64,000 nucleotides of DNA from DATMNI01 sp035570275. Its GTDB lineage: Bacteria > Acidobacteriota > Terriglobia > Bryobacterales > Bryobacteraceae. Positions 1-9,149 of the stretch are shown piece by piece; within the stretch, counting starts at the first letter, position 1, and each line of letters begins with the position of its first letter. A program made the translations under genes and the position numbers. The notes below the pieces were generated by a model, which saw nothing but the letters and a program-made list of their open reading frames with translations, searched no databases and was not told the origin of the DNA. The stretch is taken from positions 1 through 64,000 of the forward strand of contig DATMNI010000148.1 of the NCBI GenBank assembly GCA_035570275.1, written 5' to 3'.

Positions 1-11
1 GCCGCCGGAAC

Positions 12-149
12 CTTAGTCGGTCATTTCAGAAATACGCCGACGTATCGGCAAACCGCTTGCTAACGCGCGCGGCTCCGATCAGAGCCGCGACCGTTAGGGA
101 GCGGTTTCGTCGAAATACGCGGCTCTATTCATGAAACGGCGTACTTAGT
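12..149. repeat. MITE-like dispersed repeat, copy 1
   Basis: About 140 bp with inverted termini: the right end reads TGAAACGGCGTACTTAG and the left end begins CTTAGTCGG..ATTTCAGA. The core holds the palindromic block GATCAGAGCCGCGACCG followed by AGGGAGCGGTTTCG. Related copies lie near 13.6, 29.5 and 58.5 kb and a fragment near 32.3 kb. It reaches the stop codon of the VWFA gene. No coding capacity, so it would be non-autonomous. Confidence 0.7.
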
Positions 150-1092
150 TCGCAAAATACCCGCGCCGCGCGTAGACACGCACGTGGGGTAAGCTGACTT
201 TAACTTCTAACCTCCGCCACTTGCCGGAATTCGCGCTGCCGCCCTGGCGGTAGCCAACCACGTATTGGTTGCGCACCGCCTCACTAATCCTGGCAGCCGC
301 CTGCAGCATGTCATCCGCCTGAGACAGCGAAAAGCTCAAACCGCCGGTGCGTTCGGCCAGGTCTTGGAGAAGCGCGAGGCCATTCTGTTCTTCCGCCCGT
401 TCGATAGGCTTGCGGCCGGCGGAATCAGCCGCGATCCTGATCGTATGGATCTGCACATCGGCCTCACGGACCGCTCGCAGCAACTCGGCCCCGGAGTACC
501 GGCTTTGGTTATCCATACCGTCGGAAACGATCAGGAGGGCTCGTCGGCCATGGCGCGCCGACCGCATCTGGTTCAGGCCCAGGTAGACGGTGTCGATCAA
601 TGCCGTGTTGCCTTCGGTCTGTGCCCCAGCCAGGCGCTTCTCGATGGCGTCGAAGTCCGCGGTAAGCCGGAGCAGATTCTTCGGTCGCGTTCCTACGGCC
701 AATAGAAAGCTCTCGTCCCCGGGGTTGGCTGTCTTGAGAAACGCTCGCACGGCGCCAATCGCGGCCGGTAACCTGGCGCGCATGCTGGCACTGAGATCGA
801 GGACCACACCCACCGAGCACGGCGTCTCCTCGGTGGAAAAGGCGACGATCGGCTGCGGCACCTTGTCCTCGAAGACAGTGAATTTGTCTTGCAGGAGGCC
901 ATTCACCGTGGCGCCTCGGCGATCCGTCACGATCGCGGAGATCAAAACCAGATCGACGTCCGCTCGAAGTACCGCAGCCGGAAGTCTTGCGCCGCCTCGC
1001 GCCCCCACGGCCGGGAGATTCAGCGGCTGCGACCAAAGCTGCGCAGCGGCGAACAACGGGGTCGCCGCCACCACCCAAAGGTTGATGGTCAT
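145..1092 (-). CDS. Secreted VWFA-related domain protein
   Basis: About 315 residues. A hydrophobic N-terminal segment (WVVAATPLFAAAQ) suggests a signal peptide. The central von Willebrand A domain shows the MIDAS-type DLSASM motif within VGVVLDLSASM and a later LLIVSDGMDN strand; the C-terminus has the VVGYRQGG..GKWRRLEVKV tail typical of the VWFA-related family that is abundant in Acidobacteriota. The family usually acts outside the cytoplasm in metal-dependent protein binding; a specific partner cannot be read from the sequence. I chose the ATG at 1092 because it is preceded by AGGA and directly starts the signal peptide; an upstream in-frame start would add 40 low-complexity residues. Its 3' end touches a MITE-like repeat. 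Confidence 0.85.
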   Translation of the reverse strand: MTINLWVVAATPLFAAAQLWSQPLNLPAVGARGGARLPAAVLRADVDLVLISAIVTDRRGATVNGLLQDKFTVFEDKVPQPIVAFSTEETPCSVGVVLDLSASMRARLPAAIGAVRAFLKTANPGDESFLLAVGTRPKNLLRLTADFDAIEKRLAGAQTEGNTALIDTVYLGLNQMRSARHGRRALLIVSDGMDNQSRYSGAELLRAVREADVQIHTIRIAADSAGRKPIERAEEQNGLALLQDLAERTGGLSFSLSQADDMLQAAARISEAVRNQYVVGYRQGGSANSGKWRRLEVKVSLPHVRVYARRGYFAN

Positions 1093-1346
1093 CAAGTCCT
1101 GCCACTTACCTGATAGCACTATTCCAGTGCGCGTGCAAATGGCCGGAAGGGATTGAAAAAGCGAAAGTTGGGAAAACGGGCAAGAACCGGACGAAAAAAG
1201 ACAAACCACCACGCCATCACCGGCGGAAACTCACGGGCGTTAATGGCGAAATTACAGGCAGGCCGGCGGGCCTGCCCGGTTCATTCCGACTTCTGACTCC
1301 TGTCTTCTGACTCCTGTCTTCTGCCTCCTGTCTCCGGTCCCCTCGC

Positions 1347-2777
1347 CTAGAACATGTTCCAGAGGAACTGGTTGTAAACTTCGTGGTGGTACTGCACTTC
1401 GGGCGCCTTCACGAACGTTCCAAGCTGCTTCGGGCACCGGTCCGCCGCCGCCTGCTTCAGGTCCGCGTACCGCCCCTTGACATCCTCTCCCAGCAGCTTC
1501 GTGGTCCACTCGTTGGCCCTGAAGTGCGACAAAGCGTCGTAGATATTGTCCGGCAAGAACCGATCCGCGGTCCGCAGGTTCTTGATCTTGGCGATGTCCC
1601 CGTCCAGCCCCGTCTTGAATACTGTCAGCAATACCAGGTAGGGGTTGGCATCCGGCGCCACCGACCGCACTTCCACGCGCATGCTGCGTTCGTTGCCGAT
1701 TGGGATCCGGACCATCGATCCGCGGTCCACCGCCGACGCCTTCAACTGGTTGGGCGCTTCGAAGTGGGGGTCCAGCCGCCGGTACGAATTCACGCTGGCA
1801 TTGAATAACAGGCACGTGTCCAAGCCGTGGGTCAGAATCCGGTCCACAAATTGCCAGCCGGCCTTGCTCAGCTTCTCTTCGCCCTTCGGATCCCAGAACT
1901 GGTTCCTCCCGCCCTTGCTCACCGATACGTTGGTGTGCATGCCGCTGCCGTTCACCCCCACTACCGGCTTAGGCAGGAAACTCGCCGTCATTCCCATATG
2001 CGTGGCCACCTGCCGGCAGATCAGCTTGTACAACTGAATCTGGTCGGCCGCCGCCACCACTTCCGAATAGCAGTAGTTGATTTCAAACTGCGACGGCGCC
2101 ACTTCCGGATGGTCCTTCTCGTTCTGGAAACCCATCGCCCGCTGCACTTCCGCGGACTTGTCGATAAACAGCCGAAGCGGGTCCCCAGGCAGGGAGTGAT
2201 AGTAACCGCCCGTGTTGACGTATTCGAACTTCTCCGTTTCGTAGTAGTGCTGCTCGGCATCCACTCCCTTGAAGATGAAGCCTTCAATCTCATTGGCGGC
2301 GTTCAGCGTGAGGTCCTTGCTGGCGTGCAGTTCATTGGCATACGATTTCAGCACCCCGCGGATATCGGCGCGGAACGGCGAGCCGTCTTTGTCGATCACG
2401 TCGCCGAATACCATCACCTTGCCGGCTCCGAAGACGTCCGCCGGCCCCCAGTAAAACGCGCTCCAATCCATGTACAGCCGCAGATCGCTTTCGCGCTGCG
2501 CCGTGAAGCCTCGGATCGATGAGCCGTCAAACGTCAGGTTGTCCCAACTCTTGATCAGGAACTTCTTGTCGTAGTCCAGCATGTGCAGGCGGCCTTCCAG
2601 GTCGCTGAACAGCACGGTAACGGCCTTGATCCGCTTCTCGTCGGTCAGGTACTTGATGCGCTCTTCCTGAATCTGCTCCATGGGCACGCGCTGTTGGCGC
2701 TGCTCTTTGGCATGCAGGTTCAGTTCTTCTAATTCGCTGTAGGAAAGGGTCAAAAAATCTGTCAGTTCGTTGGACAT
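1347..2777 (-). CDS. glnA: Glutamine synthetase (type I-like)
   Basis: 476 residues, the usual length for class I glutamine synthetase, which makes glutamine from glutamate, ammonia and ATP in the cytosol. Motifs seen: FDGSSI (83-88) of the beta-grasp domain, NEIEGF (162-167) and EVAPSQFEI for metal and glutamate ligands, NGSGMH (276-281) for ATP/metal, NSYRRL (330-335), and RIPIGNERSMRVEVR (357-371) with the catalytic arginines. A tyrosine sits in NIYD (413), where bacterial enzymes carry the adenylylation tyrosine, but the flanking residues are not the usual NLYDLPP, so adenylylation control is doubtful. GAGGAG lies just upstream of the ATG. It appears to be a single-gene unit. Sequence departs from enteric GlnA in the N-terminal 50 residues, so it may be a GlnA paralogue rather than the main enzyme. 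Confidence 0.9.
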   Translation of the reverse strand: MSNELTDFLTLSYSELEELNLHAKEQRQQRVPMEQIQEERIKYLTDEKRIKAVTVLFSDLEGRLHMLDYDKKFLIKSWDNLTFDGSSIRGFTAQRESDLRLYMDWSAFYWGPADVFGAGKVMVFGDVIDKDGSPFRADIRGVLKSYANELHASKDLTLNAANEIEGFIFKGVDAEQHYYETEKFEYVNTGGYYHSLPGDPLRLFIDKSAEVQRAMGFQNEKDHPEVAPSQFEINYCYSEVVAAADQIQLYKLICRQVATHMGMTASFLPKPVVGVNGSGMHTNVSVSKGGRNQFWDPKGEEKLSKAGWQFVDRILTHGLDTCLLFNASVNSYRRLDPHFEAPNQLKASAVDRGSMVRIPIGNERSMRVEVRSVAPDANPYLVLLTVFKTGLDGDIAKIKNLRTADRFLPDNIYDALSHFRANEWTTKLLGEDVKGRYADLKQAAADRCPKQLGTFVKAPEVQYHHEVYNQFLWNMF

Positions 2778-2981
2778 TCATCTCCTCGTGCCGAATTTCT
2801 AATTGTCGGGGACTGGTGTCCGTGCTGGCAACGGTTTCGCGCACTCTAGCCAATAGATTGTCTTTATGGATTCCCGTCAAGAAATTGATTGGGGCGGGGG
2901 GCTGTTGGGCAGGGGCGGCGGAGGGCGCGTGAAATACGCCGCTCCACCGCCCTGAACTGCGGGCTGGCTATTGCTCGCCGG

Positions 2982-3860
2982 CTATTGTCTGACGACCGTC
3001 ACCGAGTCCGTCGCCGTCTTGCCGGCTGAATCGGTAACCGTCAAGGTGAAGGTGTAAGTGCCGGAACCGCCCTCCAGTTGAATGCTGGGTGTCGACGAGT
3101 TATAGCCTACCGCGATGTCCGCCTGAGGCGAGCCCGTGGCGACGCTCCACTGGTATGACAGCGGTCCGCCGTCGAAACTCGTTGAGGTGCTGGCATCCAA
3201 CTGAACCTGAGACGCCTTGGTAGTCAGCGTCTTCGGATTTACCACGGCCGTGGTGATGCCGGCGCCTGCCGCGCCGCCATGGGTCTGTCCGGCGATCAGA
3301 TTCAGCACACCCGGCGTCGAAGGCCCGAATGTGGTTCCGAACGAGTTGTCGCTCATGGCGAAATTCTGCGCGTAATTCCATAGAGCGGTCACCGTGTTGC
3401 CGTCGTAGTAGCCCATCACGATTTTCGTTCCGTTGCCGCCAACGTCGCAACTGGCGGTGCCCACGCCCACGGATTCCACGAACTTGTTCATCAAACCGCC
3501 ATTGAACGCCTTCTGCTCATCGGCGTAGTTGTGGTCCTGGTCGCACGTCACGGGCTGCGCGCGGGTCAGCCGGAACGGCTGTGCCGCATTCGGATTGTTC
3601 GTCAGCAACGGTCCCGAAAGGCCGTTCACCGAAGGCGTGCCTGGAGCCGCCGTAAACGAGGGCTCGCTCTTCGAATTGTTGGCCGCCACGGGGTAGGTGG
3701 CGAAGTAGTGGTCGAATGAAACGTTCTCCTGGAAGATGACCACCACGTGCTGAATCGGCGTGGTGGTGGCAGGCTGGGTCTGTGCCTTAAGGCACGGCAG
3801 CCACGCCGTCAAAACCAGCGTGGCAATTGGGCAATGAATGGTAAACGGGTGGTTCCGCAT
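2982..3860 (-). CDS. Truncated secreted phosphoesterase fused to PKD-like domain
   Basis: 292 residues. Signal peptide to about residue 26 (cleavage after CLKA). Residues 38-200 match the start of the phospholipase C/acid phosphatase (AcpA-like) phosphoesterase family: VVVIFQENVSFDHYFATYP carries the nucleophile region, followed by TCDQDHNY, SDNSFGTTFGPSTPG and NLIAGQTHG. At about 200 the fold breaks off and a PKD/Ig-like domain follows (LDASTSTSFDGGPLSYQWS .. YTFTLTVTDSAGKTATDSVTV). Complete family members continue for another 200 or more residues holding the remaining metal ligands, so catalytic activity is doubtful. Likely an internal deletion product or a chimera; the frame is intact. Confidence 0.75.
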   Translation of the reverse strand: MRNHPFTIHCPIATLVLTAWLPCLKAQTQPATTTPIQHVVVIFQENVSFDHYFATYPVAANNSKSEPSFTAAPGTPSVNGLSGPLLTNNPNAAQPFRLTRAQPVTCDQDHNYADEQKAFNGGLMNKFVESVGVGTASCDVGGNGTKIVMGYYDGNTVTALWNYAQNFAMSDNSFGTTFGPSTPGVLNLIAGQTHGGAAGAGITTAVVNPKTLTTKASQVQLDASTSTSFDGGPLSYQWSVATGSPQADIAVGYNSSTPSIQLEGGSGTYTFTLTVTDSAGKTATDSVTVVRQ

Positions 3861-4011
3861 GGGCTCCTCTTTTTGGTGACTTCCAAGAGTGCCACGCCGT
3901 CGTTACAGGCAATTTACGCTGGCATGAATATCCGGTTTGCCTTTGTTTTGCGTGCCTTTACCGTCTTGCAGGAAACCTTCAGATTGCGGCTTTACCATAA
4001 AAGGTTGACCC

Positions 4012-4689
4012 ATGCACATCCTCGTGGTCGAAGACGAACGCCGCCTGGCCGAACTCCTCCGCCAGGCGCTCCAGGAAGAGGGCCACGTGGTTACCCTGGC
4101 CTTCGACGGCCGTGAAGGCCTCGCGATGGCCCAGGCCGGCGCCTTCGATCTGTTGATTCTTGACGTCATGCTGCCCGTCCTCTCGGGCTTCGAAATCGCC
4201 CGCCGGCTGCGCGCCGGTAAGAACCAGACGCCGATTCTGATTTTGACCGCCCGCGACGCAGTGGCCGACATCGTCACCGGCCTGGATCTCGGCGCCGACG
4301 ATTATCTCACCAAGCCGTTCTCGTTTGACGTTCTCCTCGCCCGGGTCCGCGCCGTGGGCCGCCGCGGCCCCATCCCGCAGCCCGTCTGCATGAAGGCCGC
4401 CGGCCTCACCATCAACCTGGGCGGGCGCGACGTGCACCGCGGCAACCGCCAGATCGATCTCACCCGCACCGAGTACGCCATCCTGGAACTGCTGGCGCGC
4501 AATGCCGGCCGCGTGGTGACGCGCGACTCCATGATCGAAGGCGTCTGGGGCGGCGACTCGGATATCGAAAGCAACACGCTCGATTCCTTCGTGCGCCGGC
4601 TGCGCGCCAAAATTGAAGAGCCCGGACAGGCCAGGCTGATCCGCACCATTCGCGGCGTCGGCTACAGTCTGAATCCGGAGGCCCAATGA
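4012..4689 (+). CDS. OmpR-family response regulator
   Basis: 225 residues. Receiver domain with acidic pocket E7-D8, phosphoacceptor D51 (LILDVMLP), T79 and K101 (LTKPF). The C-terminal winged-helix DNA-binding domain runs from about 126, with LTRTEYAILELLARNAGRVV and the RRLRAKIEE recognition helix and the RTIRGVGYSL wing. It overlaps the downstream kinase gene by 4 bp (ATGA), so the two are translationally coupled and almost certainly a cognate pair. The signal is unknown; arrangement and sequence resemble the CusR/QseB-type subfamily, which is inference only. Confidence 0.93.
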   Translation: MHILVVEDERRLAELLRQALQEEGHVVTLAFDGREGLAMAQAGAFDLLILDVMLPVLSGFEIARRLRAGKNQTPILILTARDAVADIVTGLDLGADDYLTKPFSFDVLLARVRAVGRRGPIPQPVCMKAAGLTINLGGRDVHRGNRQIDLTRTEYAILELLARNAGRVVTRDSMIEGVWGGDSDIESNTLDSFVRRLRAKIEEPGQARLIRTIRGVGYSLNPEAQ

Positions 4690-6056
4690 AGCCCCTGTCC
4701 ATCCGTTTGCGCCTCACCGTCTGGTACACGGCTGCCATGCTCACGGGCCTGGCGCTCTTCGGCTGCGGCATTTGGCTGGCGCTGCAGCACCGGCTATTGG
4801 CAGCCGTGGACGCGCGCCTGGCACAGCGGGTGGAAGGTCTGCGGCGCGCCCTGGGGGCGGAAGGCGCAATCAAGAGCCGGGCGCGGTTGCGGGCGGAACT
4901 TACCGAGTTTGCCGGCGAAGTTCCCGAGGGCGGCCTGGTGCAGTTGCGCGACCCCGCGGGCGTCCTCATGCTTCCGAACCCGAGCCAGCTTGCCTTCCCC
5001 AACAGTTCAGGAGCGCCCTTCCGGACGCTCACCGCGCGCGTGGAGGTCATGAGCCAGCCATTCGAAGTGCTGATGGCCCAGTCCCTGGACGACACCGAAG
5101 CCATGATGCGCGATTTTCGTAATCTGCTTCTCCTCATGGTGCCGGCGGTTCTGCTGGTGGCCTGCCCGGGTGGATACTGGCTCAGTTCGCGGGCGCTGCG
5201 GCCGGTGGATGCCATCACCAGCGTGGCCGGGTCGATCGGCGTGCACAATCTGTCGCAGCGCGTGGCGGTTCCGCGGACTGGCGACGAACTGCAGCGCATG
5301 TCCGAGACCTGGAACCAGGTGCTGGAACGGCTGGAGACCTCGGTGAAGCGCATACGCCAGTTCACGGCGGACGCCTCGCACGAACTGCGCACCCCGCTGG
5401 CGTTGATTCGCGCCACTGCCGAGCTTGCCTTGCGCCGCGAACGGGAGCCCGAGGACTACCGGAGATCGCTGCGGTCCATCGTGGACGTCTCGGTGCAGAT
5501 GACGGCCCTGACCGAAGACCTGCTGACGATGGCGCGCGCCGATGCCCACGGCCTGGAAATGCCGCTGTCCGCAATCGACCTCGCCGAACAGGTGAGGCGC
5601 GTCGTGGAGCAAAGCGAAACCATGGCCGCGGAGAAGGGAATTCGATTGATCGCCGCAGCCAACGGGGCGCCGGTGATGGCGCCAGCCAACGCCAGTGGCA
5701 TTCGCCGGCTTTTAGTGATCCTCATCGATAACGCGCTGCGCCACACCCCCGCGGGCGGTTGGGTAACCGTAACCGCTGCCGATTCCGCCCGCGGTGCGCT
5801 GCTGACCGTTCGGGACACCGGCGCAGGCATCGCGCCGTCAGATATGCCCCACATCTTCGAGCGCTTCTACCGCAGCGATCCCGCGCGCGGCGGCGGCGGA
5901 TTTGGGCTTGGCCTGTCGATTGCCCAAGTCATCGCGCGGGCTCACGGTTCGGAGATCGAAGTCGAAAGCCGGCCCGGCGAAGGCGCACAGTTTCAGTTGA
6001 GGCTGGGCGGCGATCGCCCGGTTACCGGGAACTTGCATCTTCCATTTCTATCGTGA
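4686..6056 (+). CDS. Sensor histidine kinase
   Basis: 456 residues. Two membrane segments (about 10-32 and 148-170) bracket a periplasmic sensor of roughly 115 residues; a HAMP linker follows (ALRPVDAIT .. GDELQRM). The HisKA motif FTADASHELRTPL has the phosphorylated histidine at 232. The HATPase domain shows the N box (LLVILIDNALRHTP), G1 (VRDTGAGI), F box (HIFERFYRSDPARG) and G2 (GFGLGLSIAQ). It starts inside the stop of the regulator gene. The periplasmic part matches no domain I recognise, so the stimulus is unknown. Confidence 0.93.
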   Translation: MKPLSIRLRLTVWYTAAMLTGLALFGCGIWLALQHRLLAAVDARLAQRVEGLRRALGAEGAIKSRARLRAELTEFAGEVPEGGLVQLRDPAGVLMLPNPSQLAFPNSSGAPFRTLTARVEVMSQPFEVLMAQSLDDTEAMMRDFRNLLLLMVPAVLLVACPGGYWLSSRALRPVDAITSVAGSIGVHNLSQRVAVPRTGDELQRMSETWNQVLERLETSVKRIRQFTADASHELRTPLALIRATAELALRREREPEDYRRSLRSIVDVSVQMTALTEDLLTMARADAHGLEMPLSAIDLAEQVRRVVEQSETMAAEKGIRLIAAANGAPVMAPANASGIRRLLVILIDNALRHTPAGGWVTVTAADSARGALLTVRDTGAGIAPSDMPHIFERFYRSDPARGGGGFGLGLSIAQVIARAHGSEIEVESRPGEGAQFQLRLGGDRPVTGNLHLPFLS

Positions 6057-6365
6057 AAGGGTCAGACTCACGCACGCCCCGGTGCGGTGGCTGCCTTTTC
6101 GATCTCGATTCCGGTTTGGGCGGCGGCAACGGCGCTAAAATCGTAATGCGCTCGCCTGCCGTAGGACGGCGCATCACGCTAGCGTACCGCGCGGCATTCA
6201 CGGGCATCCCACGCAACCACCGCGGTGGCTGGGAACTCGGACAGAGGCGCGGCCGGTAACCGGCGCCCGACCTGCAAGTACGTGTAACTACTGATAACTA
6301 AACTACTGATAACAGTACGTTGCCGGTACGCTTGGGACTGGCGCTCGCTTAGCTCCAGTGTCAAA
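6057..6365. other. Intergenic stretch without a recognisable gene
   Basis: About 310 bp after the histidine kinase. No convincing coding frame. It contains the short direct repeat ACTACTGATAAC twice (about 6290-6317). No clear terminator hairpin with a T run. Confidence 0.4.
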
Positions 6366-6629
6366 ATGGTTTTGGAACTGAAGCTTATGATTATCCGATA
6401 CAGCAACGGAAGCATCCGCGAAGGCATTGTCCTGAGCTTCACCGCCGACATGGCGCGCGTCGCCCTCAAAGACCGGGACGACGTGGAGGAATTCCAATTA
6501 GTAGCCGGCCGGTGGATCAGCGAGGACTGGGAAGCCGTGGTCTTCGAATTCGCCCAGGCGCCGGCGGTGGAAGCGTTCCCATGGTTCGAAGCTCCGGGTG
6601 ACGCGCTCGAGCCCCGCTACGTCAACTGA
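6366..6629 (+). CDS. Small conserved-looking hypothetical protein
   Basis: 87 residues, acidic at the C-terminus, with the sequence IIRYSNGSIREGIVLSF .. MARVALKDRDDVEEFQLV that looks like a compact beta-rich domain (possibly PilZ- or SH3-like, not demonstrable). A second start at 6387 (MIIRYSNG) is equally possible because neither has a strong ribosome binding site. It is convergent with the membrane protein gene downstream. Codon choice resembles its neighbours, which supports it being real, but no family is recognised. Confidence 0.55.
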   Translation: MVLELKLMIIRYSNGSIREGIVLSFTADMARVALKDRDDVEEFQLVAGRWISEDWEAVVFEFAQAPAVEAFPWFEAPGDALEPRYVN

Positions 6630-6636
6630 TTGGCCC

Positions 6637-8346
6637 TCATCTCTGCTGGGGCGGAATCGACCCCGGCGGCAGATAGTACAGTAGGTACGCACCCACCCGC
6701 TCCACTGGCTTCAGGTACGCGAACCATGGCTCCAGATTCGGGTATCGATGCTCTAATCCGTACTGACTGACCTTCCACATGGTCGGGCTCACCGCGGTCC
6801 AGCCTTCGGCGGGCTTCACGGGGTTGATGTCCTGAACCGGCGGGAATCCCGGCCAAACCATCAGCCGGTCGGCCGTCTGGTTCAAGGTGTTGAAGTTCAC
6901 TTGAGTTGCGCCCAGTTCCTTCAACCGGCGTGCCAGGCGAATGGTATCCTGCCCCCAATCCAGGTCCGAATCCACCAGAATGTTTTCCGGTGACCGCAGC
7001 CACCTCGCCTCATTGAAATAGGCCAGGTAATTCGGATGTTGCGCGGCCCCCGAGACGACTATCCACACTACCAGTGCGGCCGCCGCCAGACCGGCCCCCA
7101 GACCGGCCAAATGGCGGGTTTGCGCGCGCCGCACCAGATCCACTACCGCAATCGCCGCCACAATACTGAAGCCCGCATAGACCGGCAGGATGTGGCGCAC
7201 GCCGATGTTAACTTTGCTTGAGATCGCCGGCATCAGGATGCCCATGGAGAACGCCAGCGGCAGCCAATACACCAACTTGCCGCGCTGGGCCCAGCACCGC
7301 CCGGTTCCAATCCCCAGCAGCAGCAAAAACCCGGCGGGCGTCTTCACGCTCAACACTACCGGGAAAAAATACCACCAGCCGGTAGTGCGCACTGCGCCCA
7401 AAAGATAGCCCGGGTGGCCCGTGCTGTTGTGAGCCAGCGCGAAACTGACGCCATCGAACAGCTCCGGCGCGGGCAGGCTGACGTTCCAACCCAGCGCCTT
7501 CCCGAACGAGAAGGAGTAGACCGCCCAAATCGCTACGGCCCCGGTGATCACAGCCAGTCCGAAGGGCAGCGCCCGGGCCTTGGCGGCGGCGGACAGCCCG
7601 CTTATACCCGGCCGTTCTACCACAATGTAGGCAAGCAGCGCGAACACGGCCGCAGCCGGCAGAAACCCCAGCGCCGTGAACCTCGAAACCACGGCCAGCG
7701 CGGTTGTGATGCCCAGCAGCAGACTATGCTTCCAGGTGGGTTCTTCGGCCCACAGCAGCAGGGCGAAGAATGCGGCAGCCAGGCAGCCCGTGAGCGGCAT
7801 GTCGGTGGTTGCCAGGCCGCCATGCGCCAGCACCGGAGGCAGCACGGTGAAGAGGCCGGTGGACACCACGGCCACGGCGTTTCCGAAATGGCGGCGCGCC
7901 CACAGATACACCACGGACGCCGCCAGCAGGAAGAAAGGCAGAATGCCCAGACGCATCAGGTACAATTCCCGTTCCGGATGGCCGCTCCGGTACATCTCGG
8001 CTACGCCTTCCAGGTAAAAATTCTGCGCGTTGAGCGGCCGCACGCCATCCAGGTAAGGTCCCAGTGCCGACATCAGGAGCGCCAGCGGCGGATGCTGCAC
8101 CACATACCGGTAGACGTGTTGCGCCATGTATTGCAGGCCGCAGGCTAAGTAGGCGGGTTCGTCCCAGGTGAGACCGGTCTCCGGATACGTGGCCACGATT
8201 CTGACGGCCGCCAGAGCGATCAGGCAAATTGCCAGGACCAGCGCGAGCGATGCCGGATGCCGGATGCCGGTGGCCGGTGGGAGGCTGGCGCTTACCGGCA
8301 TCCGGCCACTGGCATCCGGCATCGGTTTCGGTTTCTTTTTCGGCAT
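6637..8346 (-). CDS. GT39-like (PMT/ArnT-type) membrane glycosyltransferase
   Basis: 569 residues with about 11 hydrophobic segments. After the first membrane helix comes GLTWDEPAY, the position and acidic residues of the catalytic loop in polyprenol-phosphate-dependent GT39/ArnT-like enzymes; HPPLAL and RLGILPFFL follow. The C-terminal soluble part has DSDLDWGQD. Such proteins move a sugar from a lipid carrier to protein or lipid on the outer face of the inner membrane; the acceptor is unknown. Residues 9-33 are encoded by a GATGCCGG-rich imperfect palindrome, so the N-terminus has been extended or altered by a repeat; the original start may have been further in. Confidence 0.75.
   Translation of the reverse strand: MPKKKPKPMPDASGRMPVSASLPPATGIRHPASLALVLAICLIALAAVRIVATYPETGLTWDEPAYLACGLQYMAQHVYRYVVQHPPLALLMSALGPYLDGVRPLNAQNFYLEGVAEMYRSGHPERELYLMRLGILPFFLLAASVVYLWARRHFGNAVAVVSTGLFTVLPPVLAHGGLATTDMPLTGCLAAAFFALLLWAEEPTWKHSLLLGITTALAVVSRFTALGFLPAAAVFALLAYIVVERPGISGLSAAAKARALPFGLAVITGAVAIWAVYSFSFGKALGWNVSLPAPELFDGVSFALAHNSTGHPGYLLGAVRTTGWWYFFPVVLSVKTPAGFLLLLGIGTGRCWAQRGKLVYWLPLAFSMGILMPAISSKVNIGVRHILPVYAGFSIVAAIAVVDLVRRAQTRHLAGLGAGLAAAALVVWIVVSGAAQHPNYLAYFNEARWLRSPENILVDSDLDWGQDTIRLARRLKELGATQVNFNTLNQTADRLMVWPGFPPVQDINPVKPAEGWTAVSPTMWKVSQYGLEHRYPNLEPWFAYLKPVERVGAYLLYYLPPGSIPPQQR
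8246..8330. repeat. GCCGGATGCC palindromic repeat inside a gene
   Basis: Imperfect inverted repeat: GCCGGATGCCGG occurs in both orientations around a short centre, with CCGGTGGCCGG and CCGGCCACTGG matching across it. It lies in frame in the 5' end of the GT39-like gene and encodes a proline- and alanine-rich stretch. It resembles a REP-type hairpin. Confidence 0.55.
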
Positions 8347-8369
8347 CCGTTCCTACGTCCAGGCGCATC

Positions 8370-8696
8370 CTAACGAATGCCGATCCGAACTGCCTCACCC
8401 GGTTTCAAGGTTTCAAGTGCAGTCAGCACATCCGGCAACAGAACCAGCAGATCATCGAGATTCGTGGTGCGGGCTCGAACAACCACCAAAGCGATCGAGC
8501 GGCCGCGCAAGCTTTGCTGATGCGGCATGTTCTGATCCACAGTGATCAGTACTTCGAAGCCTGCCTGGTCCGCGGCGGCCAGGAGTGCACCATTAGCTAA
8601 ACCAGTGAGCCCCGCGTACCGGCAGGTTTGGCATTCATGACCAGCGAAGTGGTGACGGAGTCCCTCGTCTATGCACTCGTCCAGAAGAAGGCGCAT
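8370..8696 (-). CDS. DUF5615 PIN-like toxin component
   Basis: 108 residues. The N-terminus RLLLDECIDEGL, the central LITVDQNMPHQQ and the end of an alpha/beta fold match the DUF5615 PIN-like family: acidic residues D7/E8 and the D of TVDQNM are the expected metal site of a PIN-type nuclease. Its ATG follows directly on the TGA of the DUF433 gene, so the two are translationally coupled as a type II toxin-antitoxin pair. RNA cleavage is family knowledge, not shown here. Confidence 0.82.
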   Translation of the reverse strand: MRLLLDECIDEGLRHHFAGHECQTCRYAGLTGLANGALLAAADQAGFEVLITVDQNMPHQQSLRGRSIALVVVRARTTNLDDLLVLLPDVLTALETLKPGEAVRIGIR

Positions 8697-8903
8697 TCAA
8701 TGGCTGGCGAGCAAGGATTTTCTCGCTTCTTCCAAAGCTCGCAGAGCCTGCTCCCGACTGACCGTGGGGAACCCCTCTAGAAAGCGCTCCAAACTGTGAC
8801 CGGCCTCGAGGTATTCGAATAGGGTGCGCACTAGAACACGTGTGCCGCGAAACGTCGGCTCACCGGACATGATGGCGGAATCGCGAACGACGACGGACTT
8901 CAT
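8697..8903 (-). CDS. DUF433 antitoxin component
   Basis: 68 residues from the ATG at 8903 (an upstream start would add 14 residues of poor composition). VVRDSAIMSGEPTFRGTRVLVRTLFEYLEAGHSLERFLEGFPTVS carries the GEP.FRGTR.PV pattern of DUF433, a small winged-helix-like domain commonly encoded just upstream of DUF5615 toxins. It probably binds DNA and neutralises the neighbour. The stop codon touches the toxin start (TGAATG). Confidence 0.82.
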   Translation of the reverse strand: MKSVVVRDSAIMSGEPTFRGTRVLVRTLFEYLEAGHSLERFLEGFPTVSREQALRALEEARKSLLASH

Positions 8904-9149
8904 GTCTTCATTGTGCCTCAATTGACCACCACCGTGGTTTCGCAACTTCGATTCGCGGCGACGCCCGGGTACGCCAGCCCGGCCGGCGCCTTTCTTCCGA
9001 GTCGGCGGTGAACCGTCCGGAACCGGCGTAGGTAAACGCGACGCGACGGATCGTTACTTTCAGGCAACAGACTCGCCCCTGAGCCACTGCGCCTTTCGGC
9101 CCGCTCCTGTCGATCATCTGAAAAGAACACCTAACCTTCTCTCAGGATG

